A stretch of 64,000 nucleotides of DNA from contig NC_016133.3 in assembly GCF_000005505.3 (NCBI RefSeq), forward strand, positions 53,595,237 to 53,659,236, given 5' to 3'. Origin of the DNA: Brachypodium distachyon. Taxonomy: Eukaryota; Streptophyta; Magnoliopsida; Poales; Poaceae. Positions 50,201 through 60,917 of this stretch are shown here, in pieces. Both the position numbers and the translations under genes were made by a program. Under the pieces are notes generated by a model. The model ran no database searches and had not been told where the DNA came from. It saw nothing but the letters and a program-made list of their open reading frames with translations. Each line of letters opens with the position of its first letter. The stretch's first letter is position 1.

Positions 50201-50758
50201 CATGGGCTAGCTCATCAGCTTCTTCCAGAACTTCATTCCAGATGGCTGATTTATCATGTTCCACCATTCTGTTATCATTCTCTCTCTTTATCGAAGCAAC
50301 ACAAGCCAGTGATAGCCTTGTTGGTGCAAGAACATCCTGTCGATATACAATAGAAGACAAAGTCAACGCTCAGCAAGCAATTCATATGCTGCTACAGGTG
50401 GAAAGTTAAAATATTGACCAAAAATGTAAGAAAATGTCAGATACATTGGATAGCAACAGCTTACGAAAGAAGCGGAAGTTACATTTTGCACATCTAATAA
50501 AGTGGTTCAGTGTCCGCATCTAATAAAGCTTGAAACAGTTTTATTGGACATGAGCACATGAACGGCGACAAAGTTTATAAAATTTATGGGCCAAGCACAC
50601 AAAAGACAGCCTATATAGCTCAGCATCAGCAGAGGTAGCACCTCGTCAGATATTGCATCCTCAACGGAATCAGAGGCATGATCAGAGTGTGTCAGAGACC
50701 GAGGTCGTGTGCTACGATCATCATCGAATCTTTCCATGTCAATGACGTCAGAAAGTCC
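47246..50758 (-). CDS. Conserved plant protein of unknown function, multi-exon (5' end unresolved)
   Basis: Nine consecutive coding exons on the minus strand, in transcript order: 50758-50642, 50336-50150, 50012-49723, 49638-49498, 49419-49292, 49203-49106, 48959-48829, 48420-48284, 47312-47246. They total 1296 nt in one frame (431 aa plus stop). The N-terminal half is acidic, Ser-rich and probably disordered (DMERFDDDRSTRPRSLTHSD, EVLEEADELAHVHKD). The middle has MADLFQEAFNA and YYGRMQQIMQMEKDRHAEF, likely helical. The C-terminus has VTVQILSRSLEGKLTVCLC, RTIIFSPKICDSVDLVAGNV, IHIYPPWKEVKVKEEEVILC and TYFSHQAA-stop. I recognise the C-terminal pattern (NVIRIYPPWKEV, IILCTYFS) from uncharacterised plant proteins. 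No catalytic motif seen. Upstream exons must exist or translation starts at the Met of DMERF; a candidate upstream exon ends at 51581. Confidence 0.82.
47794..48066. mobile_element. MITE remnant(s) in the large last intron of the minus-strand gene
   Basis: Starts GGGTCCCTTTGTTTAGGCTG with palindromic AAGCTTCTGCTTCTTTAGCTTC. Ends in ATGGAGGGAG beside TA, a Stowaway-type end. Probably two overlapping elements; exact borders uncertain. Confidence 0.4.
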
Positions 50759-51146
50759 CTGGATCAAACGCGCACATACATATTGTTAAGTATAGCTGGT
50801 GAAATTAGGTGAACACTATTGGACAAAAGAGACAAGTATGCACACAGCACAAAGGACTGAAGCAAAAGCTATAATCTATATCTTGCATGCTGAACAAGAA
50901 GAAGAAGAAGAAGAACATAATAGAACCACAGTTGGATGGAATAGGGTTGCAGTTTACCAGGCGGCAAACAAATCGGTAATTAACCACCTGGAGGAGACAG
51001 CACTCAGGCAATGGATCGACAGCAAAAATCAACTGATTTCCTCTTCATGTTTCAACTCTTCGCGTATAGTACATTTGAAATGCATGCAACTCAATCACTA
51101 ATTTATTGCAGCCGCCTGAGCAACAAGCAAACAGTGCCAAATCATT

Positions 51147-51306
51147 AAGGCTTTGTTTGGATGTAGACATTGGGAGGCTTGGCATTTCATTGGCTCCAAT
51201 GCCAATGCAACAAGATATTGAGATTGAATGTCAATATTTCTGTTTGGATGTTTAGATATTCTGAACCCAGATCTGATATTAGGGTTGAATGTCAAATTTT
51301 GTTTGG
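51147..51306. mobile_element. MITE-like repeat upstream of the minus-strand gene
   Basis: Contains GGCTTTGTTTGGATGTAGAC, TTTCTGTTTGGATGTTTAGA and TTTTGTTTGGATGGTC, a short internally repetitive block typical of grass MITE ends (GTTTGGATG). Borders and superfamily undetermined. Confidence 0.35.
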
Positions 51307-51580
51307 ATGGTCAAAGTGATGAATTGAAGTTGTAGATTATTATGCTGTTCTGTACACATGCCAAATGTGTATACACGATAACTAACTATCAGTTAACACT
51401 TGTTACCTAACCTGATTCATATAGATAAATATAAAAAAAACTTCCAACATGCTTTGTTTTAAACTAAATGGATTAAAGTAGTGACTCGGCTACACTGAAG
51501 AGAGAGAACAGAAAGCCTTTACGACGATCGCTAAGAATGCGAAGACAAAGAAACACATGAAATACAGCTGTTTCGATTAC

Positions 51581-51660
51581 CTCCGAATCCCCGATAAGCG
51601 ATCATTATCTTGTGTCTGATTACTCTTCTTCTTGTTCCTCTTCTTCCATCGAGAGAGTAC
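51581..51660 (-). other. Candidate 5' exon of the minus-strand gene
   Basis: On the minus strand, a frame reads VVLSRWKKRNKKKSNQTQDN then DRLSGIR and stops at a good donor (CGGAG|GTAATC; exon end 51581). A pyrimidine-rich TTGTCAG acceptor precedes it near 51660, although the frame is also open further upstream. The phase does not join directly to the exon at 50758, so an intermediate exon is missing. A splice-flanked 30-nt segment near 50961-50990 does not correct the phase. Basic composition suggests a nuclear localisation stretch. Confidence 0.35.
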
Positions 51661-53544
51661 TACCTGACAACCGAGTTCAAACAGCAGCAGCAGTTCAGGG
51701 ATGCGAGGGGAGGGTGAGGCCAGCCAGGAGGGAGGGCTACGGGAAGAGAGCGTACAGCTGGCGCCGGAGGAGTTGGAAGAGGCGGGAGGGCGCCGCTACT
51801 TGTGCAGGCCGCCGGGTCGCCGCTACCTGCGCCGGCCGCCGGGTTGCCGGGTCTGCAGCACAGAGAAAGGAGAGAGATGAGAGGAGAGCGAGGTCGTCGG
51901 GAGGGAGCGGCGGCGGGGCAGGAGAGGACTCGCTGGCACTGGAGGAGGAGGGAGGGAGGGAGGCGCCGCTACCTGGACCGGCGCCGCCGTTGGCTTGGAG
52001 GGAGGCAGTGAGGAGGGGAATAGAGAAAAGGGGAAAATCGCTTGGAGCGGGGGTCGAACCTGGGTCTTGTGTTTTGGGTCGAAGCGGTACTCTCAGTTGC
52101 GAATGACCAGGCCATTTTGCCAGACATCGAACGTCCGGATGCCACAGCCACCCGGGTATAAAATTTTACCATTCCTGCCACCCATCACGGGTACGGGTTA
52201 CCCGCGGGTATTTGTACCCGACCCGCTGAAGGAACTCTACAGGGGCTTGCTCATGCAGACAAATGGTGGCCGCTCGCAGGCACCACCGGCCGGAACCCGT
52301 TGTCCCCCACCGACTGCTTCCGTCGCAGCTCCGCCACCAAATCTACTCTCCTGCCCATGTCATCTCGCCGGCAGCCGGCCGGATGGGATTGCCATCGTCT
52401 GAGTCACTACCCAGCCGCGGACGGAAGACTGGAGGAGGCGGCCGAGGTCGGATCCGTGGTCCCGTGGAGGAGGAGGGGCGGGGTCGCAGGGGACCGGGAG
52501 CTGCAGCTGTCGTGGTCCGCGGGGACCGATTGTGGGGCTAGCGGCGGAGGAGGGCTGCGGGCAGCGGCCGCCGTGGTCCGTGGAGGAGGCGTGGTCGTGG
52601 TCCTGGCGACAGGAGGAGCCAGGGCGGCGGACAAGGCACATGCGTGACGAGGCATTGGATGGGATTAGGGTTAGGTGTTGGGCCATCGAGAGTTATATAC
52701 GGTAGAGGTATTGGGTTAGGCTTGAGTCAAAATTTAATGGGCTTTTGGACTGAGCTAACAACTTAGATGCGGGTAGACGGGTAGATGGGTTCGAGTAGTA
52801 CAATACCATTCTCGTACCCGCCATACCCGTCGGGTACAAAATTTTACCATTTACATACCAGCGGGTAAATTTTCTTACCAAACCCGCATCTTAAACGGGT
52901 AGAAACCCGTCAGGTACGCGGGTATAGCGTACCCATTGCCATCGCTGATCGAACGGCGGAACGCGATCAAAATCGGCTGTCCGGACTCCGGACTGACATA
53001 TCGAGGCCGAATGCTTCCAAGACCAGTGGAACCCCGAACCAACAAAATGTAATGTCAAGCTCCAATATCTATATCCAAGCAAGTTATTAAACAACTATGC
53101 AAGAAAGGATAAATCAAATAATCTAGAAAAACGATTCTTATCCACCGACCGATGGCACGAGCGATGTCGACCGCCTTGCGCGCGTGACACGTGACGGTGA
53201 GAAAACGACACATCAGCTCTCTTTCTCCCTTTCTCTCGTACGCTTCGACCTTATCCCCTCTCTCTCTCTTACTTTCCCCTTCTCCCTCATCCTCTCTCTC
53301 GTTCCAATCTCTGGGATGCATCTCCATCGTTGCAGCCGCACGCATGAGTGCGAGGCCAGGCTGCCGGTGACATTGCGAGTGGAGGCGGTGGTGCGGAGAG
53401 CGGTGGCCGGAGGCTGGAGTTTCTGTGAGGGCCAAGCAATCGTTGCGAGTGCGGCCATCGGTGCCGCAAGCGGAGGCAGCGAATGTCAGCACTTGGCAGG
53501 CTCTGCTGCGAACAGCGGACGACGGTGCTGGAACGGGAGGCGTC

Positions 53545-53632
53545 GATGCTTCGAACGGCGACCGGCAGTGCTTTGAACCGCGGGCGGCGATGTTGCGACC
53601 ATTATGCGGCAGTGCTACAAGGCGGCACTATG
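53545..53632 (+). repeat. Degenerate 22-bp repeat array
   Basis: Units of about 22 bp, starting GATGCTTCGAAC, AGTGCTTTGAACC, GATGTTGCGACC and AGTGCTACAAGG, each followed by a GGC-rich spacer. Related TGCTGCAA and GGTATTGC words continue to about 53960. Similar TGCTGCAA/GGCG arrays occur, from memory, inside grass DNA transposons and yield hypothetical-protein calls. Confidence 0.6.
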
Positions 53633-54545
53633 CAGAGTGGAGACCTGCAGGCGTCACTGCTGCAAGCCGGCGACGCCTCCCGCTGGCAGAACTTGAAACG
53701 GCGAGGCGCGAGGCTCTTGCCGGTATTGCAGAGCGATGCGGCAAGGCGGCAGCGCCTCTTGCCGGTATTGCGGCAGGCCATCGACGTCTATACTGCAAGG
53801 AGGCACCGCCTCCAGCTGAATTTGCTGCAAACCACCAACGTGGGTGCTGGAAACTGCGAAGTGCGGGGCTGGAAGCTGCATAGGCCGATGCTGCAAGGCC
53901 GCATCGCTTCCTGCCGGAGGTATTATGGACCACCGATGTTGCTGCTGTAAGCAGGCCGCGGTGCTATGCTGCAAGCGTCGGTCGTCTCCTCACCGACCGC
54001 CGGCGCGACGTCGTGAGATTCTATGGGCTGGTCGCGTGGGGGTGATTAGGACGACGGGGATATTTCTTTCATGTATAGTTGATTTCTTCTTTGCGGGATC
54101 CAACCGGTGGGGCCATTCCAATCGGACGGTTCGGGAGGCGGCGGATTCCTCTCTCGGATCGCCCGGCCGACGCCTAGCGTGGGCCAATAACCTATGTGTT
54201 GTGAAACCGTCGGCCATTCTGCCAATTATTTTGACTGAAAACAAGAGAGACTCCTACTATGGTGCCATTCGGCCAATTGCGCCCGGTCTCCTCCCTAACA
54301 GGATTCCACCCTCTCGCTAGCCGCACAACGCACAACTCGCAGTTTCATGGTTGCTCATACAGCCCTGCTCCTCAGCTGCCCTGCTCGCCGACGAGGAGCC
54401 ACTGTGGCCGCTCCCCAGCTCCGAAGTGCTGCGATGCAGGATCAGGGAAGCGTAATGGGTCCTAAATTTTCTGGCTTGAGCTCGCCGTACTATAATTTAG
54501 GGTTGGGAGTGGGCTGGCTGTATTCACGCATTATCTGAAAAAGTT

Positions 54546-54895
54546 TGAGGGCCTCTTTTGGATTGAAGGTACGATCTTGCATAGGATTGTAGCCCATAGG
54601 AATTTTCCTATATGGATTCTTTGGTTCAGAAAAATTCATTATACAAAAATTGTATATACTGGTTTCCTATACCCTAACTTTATATGAATTCTAATGAGGG
54701 GTTATACCTTTTGGAGAAAAAATGTGTAACAACTATGGCTAACGCTAGTGTTTGTGCGAAAAATTTGCATTGTTTTTTCTATCGTGCAACTAAACAACTC
54801 TACTACTGATTCTTGTATTCTGAATTCCTGTAGAATTCAACATGTCGTGGCATCCCATTTCTGTATTTTCTATTCCTAGGCCCTGGGCTTTTCAT
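54546..54895. mobile_element. MITE-like AT-rich element
   Basis: Begins GAGGGCCTCTTTTGGATTGA and ends near TTCCTAGGCCCTGGGC, with inverted similarity between AATTCTGTAGG-like words and TAGGATTGTAGCCCATAGGA. The GGCCTCTTTTGGATT start resembles Tourist/Harbinger ends. Borders uncertain. Confidence 0.4.
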
Positions 54896-55799
54896 TCAAA
54901 AAAATATTGAGCTTCGGTTGATTATTCTTCAAGACAAAGCCACAGAGGTGATGGTTACGGGGAGAACCGATGGTGGTGGTGGCTTGCTTTAGTGATTAAA
55001 TTGGAGGATTCTGAGGATCTAGACCGCCAACAATGCTTATATGTGGTGTTATTTTTTACTTGGTTAGGGAAATGAAGTGAAATATAATAAAATGGTTCTA
55101 GATATGGAGGTCATCCGAGTGTTTGGTTAAATCAGAATGGAACTACGTGGTTTCGTAGAGGGGAATATTCGTTCCAGAAACGGAACGCGATAACATCAAA
55201 TTGGTTGGACCAAATGATTCTTGCTCAAATCACTCATCAGGTGAGCAAGGAAATGAGTGCGACGGACCAGGGCTGAGCACAAACTGTGGCCCAAATCTTG
55301 TGTATACTATGTGGATTTTATAGTAAGTGTAATCCATATGTAAATTTTTATGCGCTTTTTTATTGATTTTGCATGGGGCCTTTTGAAAAAGTGGGCCTAC
55401 TCTGCGAACACGTGATTCACCACTCCCACCGCTCACCCGGTTTAAAAGCCTACCCAAAAAACCTAATGCGTGAATCTCTCTCGCAACCCGTTCCCTTCCT
55501 CCCTACCCTCTCATACTGTGGCAGCGGCGGCGATGGGAAGGAGGCGATGGCAAAGGGAGAAGTCAGCAGCGACAACTCGTTTTACTTCCTCCCCTATTCC
55601 CTCCTCTATTATGGCGACGACATGGGGTGGGAATGAAGAAGCAACGGGTGGGCGGTGCTGAAGGGAGGAAGGACATAGCGCGACAACCGACCATCCTGGA
55701 GGACCGGAACTGAGGAACATGACAGGAAGAACCAGGTGACGACAACAACAACTTTTCAGTTGTCTTCCTCTCCAATTCAAGGTATATACCCCATTTACA

Positions 55800-56395
55800 G
55801 GTGTGATGCATGTGTAGAAATGTGTGAAGGCTTGAAAGAACTCCTTTTCTTGATTCATGATATATTGAGGGATCGCAAGTTTCCCAAAGACGCTATACAA
55901 GTATGTGTGGTAGTAGTGATGTTCTTGGACATAACATTTAAAAGGATTGTTGCAACCAATTTTGATAGATCCTTTAAGACACTTAGACGCTATTTTAGGG
56001 GTGTTCTTCATGCCACAGGTGATCTATGTAATGAATATATGAAGCCACCTTCATTGTCAAAATTGTAGGTAATCGCGATTCGACCCATATTTTAAGGTAT
56101 TTGTAGGGACTATTTAGACTATAATAAGTTAAATTATTTAATATGTTTGTAGAATATAGAATTGTAGTAAATCAATTGACGGTACACATGTACAAGCATC
56201 AGTAACCAAACGTATGTAACCTTCCTTTCGTGGTAGAAACTCCTTTGCTACTAAAAATGTGATGTCAACGATAGAGTTTGACTTCGGCTTCACTTATGTG
56301 TTGGCTGTTTGGGAGGGGACAGCACATGAAGCAATAGTTTAGCTGAGGCATTAGAGTGTGAGAATGGCCTACAAGTCCTGAAGGACAATCACCAG
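55800..56395 (+). pseudogene. PIF/Harbinger (HARBI1-like) transposase relic
   Basis: Broken frames carry transposase blocks in the right order: an N-terminal helical part (GLKELLFLIHDILRDRKFP, FKTLRRYFRGVLHATGDLCN), then a PYFK-like segment (CCATATTTTAAG) with stops and an intron-like insert. Next comes IDGTHVQASV, containing the first catalytic Asp of the DDE domain (family AIDGTHV). Then NVMSTIEFDFGFTYVLAVWE and GTAHEAIV, matching the family DFDLRFTYVLAGWEGSAHD. In-frame stops and frameshifts make it non-functional. It runs directly into the PPR pseudogene. Confidence 0.8.
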
Positions 56396-56404
56396 TTGTC
56401 CATA

Positions 56405-57350
56405 ATTTAGAACGCTTGATGGCGTTCGTGACAGGAATCGTCTGTCGTGCCTCTAGGCTCGATGGCGCCCACACCGTGACGCCCATGGCACGCATGGAGG
56501 CTAGCACTCAACCATACTCCCACCACCGTAATTCTCAAGGGTTGCGAGGCTGTTGGTGACCCGGCCTGTTGTTGCATGCGGGATGTTTGACAAAATGGTG
56601 CACGACATCGGCTTTGATCTTGCCAGTGTCCATTTGTATGACTTTTTCTACAACACTACGTCTCAAGTAGCTCCGTCACGACGCTAACGGAGGTGATGTA
56701 CTTACGCGGTTGTCATCCGCAGTATAGGTGTTCACCGAGGAAGAAGTTCTTTCGTGCTACATTGGCTGCGCACCTTAGGGCATGTGACTTAGACGGTGCG
56801 CAGGTGCTTCAGGATAAGGAAATGTGCAGCTCGATGATTATGGCCCAGGGCTCTCGGGCATGCTAAGATTATTGTGGATAGTTTCATTACATGGTCTTCT
56901 ATGGAGTGTTTCTGAAAGCAGACACATACAACATGATGCTCAAGTTCTTGTTGAAGGGGAGGAAGCTCAGGGAGGCATCGCCAATATTTAGAGAAATGGC
57001 CAAGAGAGCGTGTTGGCCAAATGAGTCAAAATTGTTCCCTTGCACCTGACATGCACCTGGATATTCGTGATTGAGAGATAGGGATCAAGGTGTGGAACTA
57101 CATGCTGGCTAATGGGCTGCCTCTGTTCGAGGAGAGTGGGGACATGCTTGTATCAACGTTGATTGAGATGCTGCCTGAGGCCTGCAATCATGTAGAGGAC
57201 ACCGTTGGCTAGCAAAGGTTAGAAAAGGACGCGTTCATGGCCGCTTACTTACGAAATGGATGGCACGTTAGGTCTAGGTTATGTAGAATTGGGAGCATGA
57301 GATAACTTTCTTCGGACACGTAGTAATGCAATTTCTGAAAACTAGACTTT
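56405..57350 (+). pseudogene. 5'-truncated PPR pseudogene, inverted copy of the gene at 59216-60682
   Basis: Nucleotide similarity to the intact PPR gene (opposite strand) starts around CGTGCCTCTAGGCTCGATG (parent CGTGCCTCCAGGCTCGATG). It continues through GGTTGCGAGGCTGTTGGTGA, ATCGGCTTTGATCTTGCCAG, TTGAAGGGGAGGAAGCTCAG and CGAAATGGATGGCACG, past the parental stop into the 3' flank (GGTTATGTAGAATTGGGAGC against GGTTATGTAGGATTGGGACC). Roughly the first 40% of the parent coding region is absent. Many small indels and stops disrupt the frame. The copied 3' flank shows that the event was not limited to the coding sequence. Since the parent lacks introns, a retro-copy cannot be excluded, but no poly-A tract is evident. 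Confidence 0.88.
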
Positions 57351-59215
57351 CTTGCCGAAACTATAGGAAGCTTTGCACATAGAATTCACAACCGAGGAAA
57401 TGCAATTTCTGAAAACTTTTTACAGTTTTGCTATTTAACAGCTAGATGCTTTTCAATTTGCTGGCATTTAATTTTCTGTCCGTTGATCGTCACCAATCTC
57501 AAAGTTTTCACCCCAACACTGCATGTATACTCCTAGAATCTTCAGGAAAAAAAAGTTTGAATGTGACATGCCCAAGTATCGACGCAAGAAAGCTGGAACA
57601 AAGTTATATGTTATATCGTCAATTCGTCATCCTGTCAGAACGAACATAAATGATCTAAATGTAAAAATAATTGAAGACTAAAAAACAATCGGAAGGTCAC
57701 TGACTTTCTGCGGCTCAAATCACCACTGAAGCATTGGATTGCTACTGTGTACAGTCGAAGGAACAATTTCCTGAAATCTGTACAAGCAGCAGATGTATGC
57801 ATACCAAAATGGCTAACTATTTCCTGAAGAACAAAAGTCACAACTCACCATCCTGAACTGACGACTCCATGAGCTTGACATAATTTGACTTGTAATTTGA
57901 CATATGCCAGCTGCAAACATGTTCTTCAGTAAGGACACAAGTATTAGGAACTAGCAGTTGCTTCCTAGCTATTCCTCTTGCACTTTCCACCATTCAGTGC
58001 TCAAACTGTTGCGTGGCTAATTTTTGTTTCTATCAGCAAACTAAACCAGGTGGCAAATACATGTATACAATCGAAGACTAACCAGGTGGCAGATACATGG
58101 ACATAAATGAAGACAAAAACTAGGCTTGCATCAATGGCTCAGTTTGTGCCCTTCCCATGTACTCCCTCCGATCCTAAATTCTTGTATTGAATCAAAACCA
58201 CGACAAGAATTTAGGAACGGAGGGCGTAGTCAATATGGAAACACACTACTATCAGTCTCATCTCAAACAAAAGGCACATACTAGTCAGGGCATGGACATG
58301 GCATTAGATGACAAAGAAGCAACATACACAAAGGAAGTGTCTAAAATGCAAGTACAACATATACTGATACCAGTAAAAATAGAATAGATAACAACGGAAT
58401 ATTCCTAAAAGAAACCTCAAAAATGTTCTCCTGGAATGATGTTAGAACCAACAATGGGGCCCCAAGAGTCATATCAGATTTCAGACTTTAAATCTCAATA
58501 TATAGTATCTGGTTCGCTAAAGCTCAAATCATTTTTCACCACTGACGATTTTAGTCTTCAGTACATATGGGAGGACAGAAAAGGGATCTTGTTTATATGA
58601 AAACAGTTTTGATTCAGTCAAATTTGTTGCCTAGGCTTCTCCAAGAAAACTGAAAACTTGACAGCAGACACTACTCAACCAATAAAAGAATACTGCTATC
58701 TGAATTTTTGAAGACACATGGAGGAAAAGGGGCAAGATTAAAGATGCAGACTACTAGATAAAGCAAGACATGAACAAGAGGCAGACTGCTCACCATGAAC
58801 AAGGGCTCATGGCCTCAAGATGACCTATCATTTTGCTTGGAAAAGAAGGGTCTAAACAAACTTTATGTTCATAAACCATTGAAGCTTAATTGGTATCACT
58901 TGCAAAACTGATGTGTGACATATAAAGAAATAACTGAAGAAAGAAGACTAAGGAAATGAAGACCAAAACGAAGACTGATAGCTTTCCTTGCGAAAATAAG
59001 TCAAATATTTATCTAGTAAAATAGCTCAGAAGCCCTGACATTAAAACTGCAGTGGATTCTCAGAATTAACATTATACCAAAAGTCAGATACTCACCCACT
59101 AGAATATTTCAGAAGTAGCACAATTTTTTTTTTGTTACAGTTTTCAGATATTGCATTGCCACATGCCAGACAGAAGTTAACTCCTGGTCCCAATCCTACA
59201 TAACCCAGAAATGAC
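57351..59215. other. Spacer between PPR pseudogene and PPR gene
   Basis: AT-rich, non-coding, including the 3' flank of the intact PPR gene and a short Stowaway MITE (58162-58226). Nothing else recognised. Confidence 0.6.
58162..58226. mobile_element. Short Stowaway MITE
   Basis: 65-bp hairpin element between TA dinucleotides: CTCCCTCCGATCCTAAATTC at the left and GAATTTAGGAACGGAGGGCG at the right. Confidence 0.88.
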
Positions 59216-60682
59216 TTAGCGTGCCTTCCATTTTGTAAGCAAGCGGTCATGAATTGCCCCTTTTTTGACCTTTACCAGGCACAGCCTCAGTTTTCCGAGT
59301 GTTGACGAGCTCACCTTGATACCTTGATCAATCATGTCCTCTGCATACTTGCAAGCCTCAGGCAGCATCTCATCCTTCAGCTTTGACACAAGCATATTCC
59401 CACTCTCCTCCAACGGAGGCAGGCCATTCGCCACCATGCAGTTCCACACCTTGATCCCCGTCTCCCAATCACGAGTATCCAGGAACATGCGAAGTGCAAG
59501 CGAACAATTTGCCTCATTTGGCCAACACTCGTTCTTGACCATTTCTCTAAATATTGCAGATGCCTCCCGGAGCTTCCTCCCCTTCAACAATAACTTGAGC
59601 ACCATGTTGTATGTGTCGGCGTCAGGAAACACTCCATAGAAGGCCATGTCATCAACATACTCCACAATAACCTCAGCATGCCCCAGAGTGCCCTGCAGCA
59701 TGATCATCGAGCTATACATTTCCTTATCTGGGATGAGCCCCAGACGAACAACAAAGTCATCCCAGAGCACCTGCGCACCCCGTAAGTCTTGTGCCTTCAG
59801 GTGCGCAGCCAATGCAGCACGGAGGAACTTCTCCCCCGGTGAACACCTATACCGGCGCAAGACAGCTAGATAGTCCATTGCCTCCGTCAGCGCTGTGGTG
59901 GAGCTACTTGAAACAAGTGTTGTAAGGAAAGAGTCGTACGCAGGCACATTGGCAGGATCAAAGCCGACATGGCGCACCATTTCGTCAAACACCTCACGTG
60001 CAACGGCAGGGTCGCCAGCAGCCTCGCAACCCTCGAGAAGAATGGCGTAGGAGTCAGCGTCCGGCCGAGTGCTGGCCTCGGCACGTGCCACAGGGATCGC
60101 AGCACGGGCATCATCGAGCCTGGAGGCACGGCAGAGTGCGGAGAGGAGGGAGTTCAGCGCGGGCGTGTCGCGGTCCATGCCATACTTGGGCATATCCACA
60201 AACGCCTTGAGGGGGGAGCTGACTGGGTCGGCCGCCAGGGAGGAGAACACGGAGGCGAAGGAGGCGAGGGAGAGCAGGCCCTGGGACCGCATGGAGGAGA
60301 CGGTGTCCCACATGGGATCGAACAGGCGATTCTTGCCGAGGAGGTCGATGACGAGGTTCCACGAGTAGGGGGAGTGCTGGTGGCGCAGGTGGCGATGGCC
60401 CGCCCATCGGAAGAAGGCGGCGGCGCCCCGCGGGTGCGCGTACGAGAAGCGGAGCACCTGCTCGACGTCGGAGGTGGTGACGCGGACGGCGGCGTCGTCG
60501 AGGGCCGCCTCGACATCGGTGGCGGGGGAGGCCAGTATCTCGCAGAGGAGACGGATCTTGGGGGGTAGGTCGGGAGCGTCCTTGTATGTGGGGAACACCG
60601 GGGCAGCCTGGGCGCGGGCGCGCTTGGCCGCCGGGGCGGCCGCGGCTGCGTCGGACGGCCGCTTTGCCTGGTGGTCGGACAT
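59216..60682 (-). CDS. P-class pentatricopeptide repeat protein
   Basis: Intronless gene of 488 codons, as usual for plant PPR genes. Members bind RNA in a sequence-specific way, normally in mitochondria or plastids. PPR-like motifs run from about residue 105 (YSWNLVIDLLGKNRLFDPMW) through PALNSLLSALCRASRLDDAR, DSYAILLEGCEAAGDPAVAR, EMYSSMIMLQGTLGHAEVIV and DTYNMVLKLLLKGRKLREAS to about 440. No E, DYW or SMR domain follows, so it is P-class. The tail is basic (KVKKGAIHDRLLTKWKAR). The N-terminus is Ala-rich with AAKRARAQ, which could act as a nuclear signal, so location is uncertain. The ATG at 60682 begins MSDHQAKRPSD. It is divergent from the ArsA-like gene and has an inverted, decayed copy at 56405-57350. 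Confidence 0.93.
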   Translation of the reverse strand: MSDHQAKRPSDAAAAAPAAKRARAQAAPVFPTYKDAPDLPPKIRLLCEILASPATDVEAALDDAAVRVTTSDVEQVLRFSYAHPRGAAAFFRWAGHRHLRHQHSPYSWNLVIDLLGKNRLFDPMWDTVSSMRSQGLLSLASFASVFSSLAADPVSSPLKAFVDMPKYGMDRDTPALNSLLSALCRASRLDDARAAIPVARAEASTRPDADSYAILLEGCEAAGDPAVAREVFDEMVRHVGFDPANVPAYDSFLTTLVSSSSTTALTEAMDYLAVLRRYRCSPGEKFLRAALAAHLKAQDLRGAQVLWDDFVVRLGLIPDKEMYSSMIMLQGTLGHAEVIVEYVDDMAFYGVFPDADTYNMVLKLLLKGRKLREASAIFREMVKNECWPNEANCSLALRMFLDTRDWETGIKVWNCMVANGLPPLEESGNMLVSKLKDEMLPEACKYAEDMIDQGIKVSSSTLGKLRLCLVKVKKGAIHDRLLTKWKAR

Positions 60683-60917
60683 CGCCTCGACGGGTTTCGC
60701 CGCCGCAAGACGGGTACTCTGAATCGCGGGGTGGGTGGAGACTGGAGAGATAGATGGGCCAAGGTTAACGTTCTTTAACCCTATCCTACGCTAATATCTC
60801 TCGTCCTTTTTTTCCCGAGACGGCTAAGCTTGAACTGCTACAGCGACGGAGAGAGACCAAGGCCGAGCAGGAAACGGCGGATCCAAAGAATCGCGAGGGA
60901 AGCTCCGGAGGCGGTGA
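60683..60917. promoter_or_regulatory. Compact bidirectional promoter region
   Basis: Only 235 bp separate the start codons of the PPR gene (minus) and the ArsA-like gene (plus), so both leaders and core promoters must share this space. It contains GGTTAACGTTCTTTAACCC near the middle (about 60763). No clear TATA box was seen for either side. Confidence 0.6.

Larger units (their letters stand above)
51782..55799. other. GC-rich repetitive spacer
   Basis: No supported gene. At 51.8-52.0 kb, purine-rich GGAGG low-complexity DNA. At 52.15 and 52.83 kb, two direct copies of GGGTA(T/C)AAAATTTTACCATT within CCCGGGTA-rich DNA, probably transposon ends. At 53.3-53.9 kb, a degenerate repeat region. At 54.5-54.9 kb, an AT-rich MITE-like block. 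From 55.05 kb, DNA that may be the 5' part of the Harbinger relic. Frames of 100-165 codons here reflect composition. Confidence 0.5.

Noticed and set aside
50961..50990. 30-nt exon (VVNYRFVCRL) joined to GLSDVIDMERF
   Set aside because: Flanked by good splice signals and in phase with the next exon, but the residues look unlike the rest of the protein and it does not fix the phase to the 51581 exon. Left out of the gene model.
52030..52090. tRNA-like B box (GGTTCGACCCC on the minus strand)
   Set aside because: A B-box-like T-arm is present, but no convincing acceptor stem, D-arm or anticodon arm can be folded around it. At most a SINE or retroelement remnant.
53425..53950. Two overlapping frames of about 150 codons
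   Set aside because: Low-complexity repeat-derived frames in a GC-rich degenerate array; no protein family recognised.
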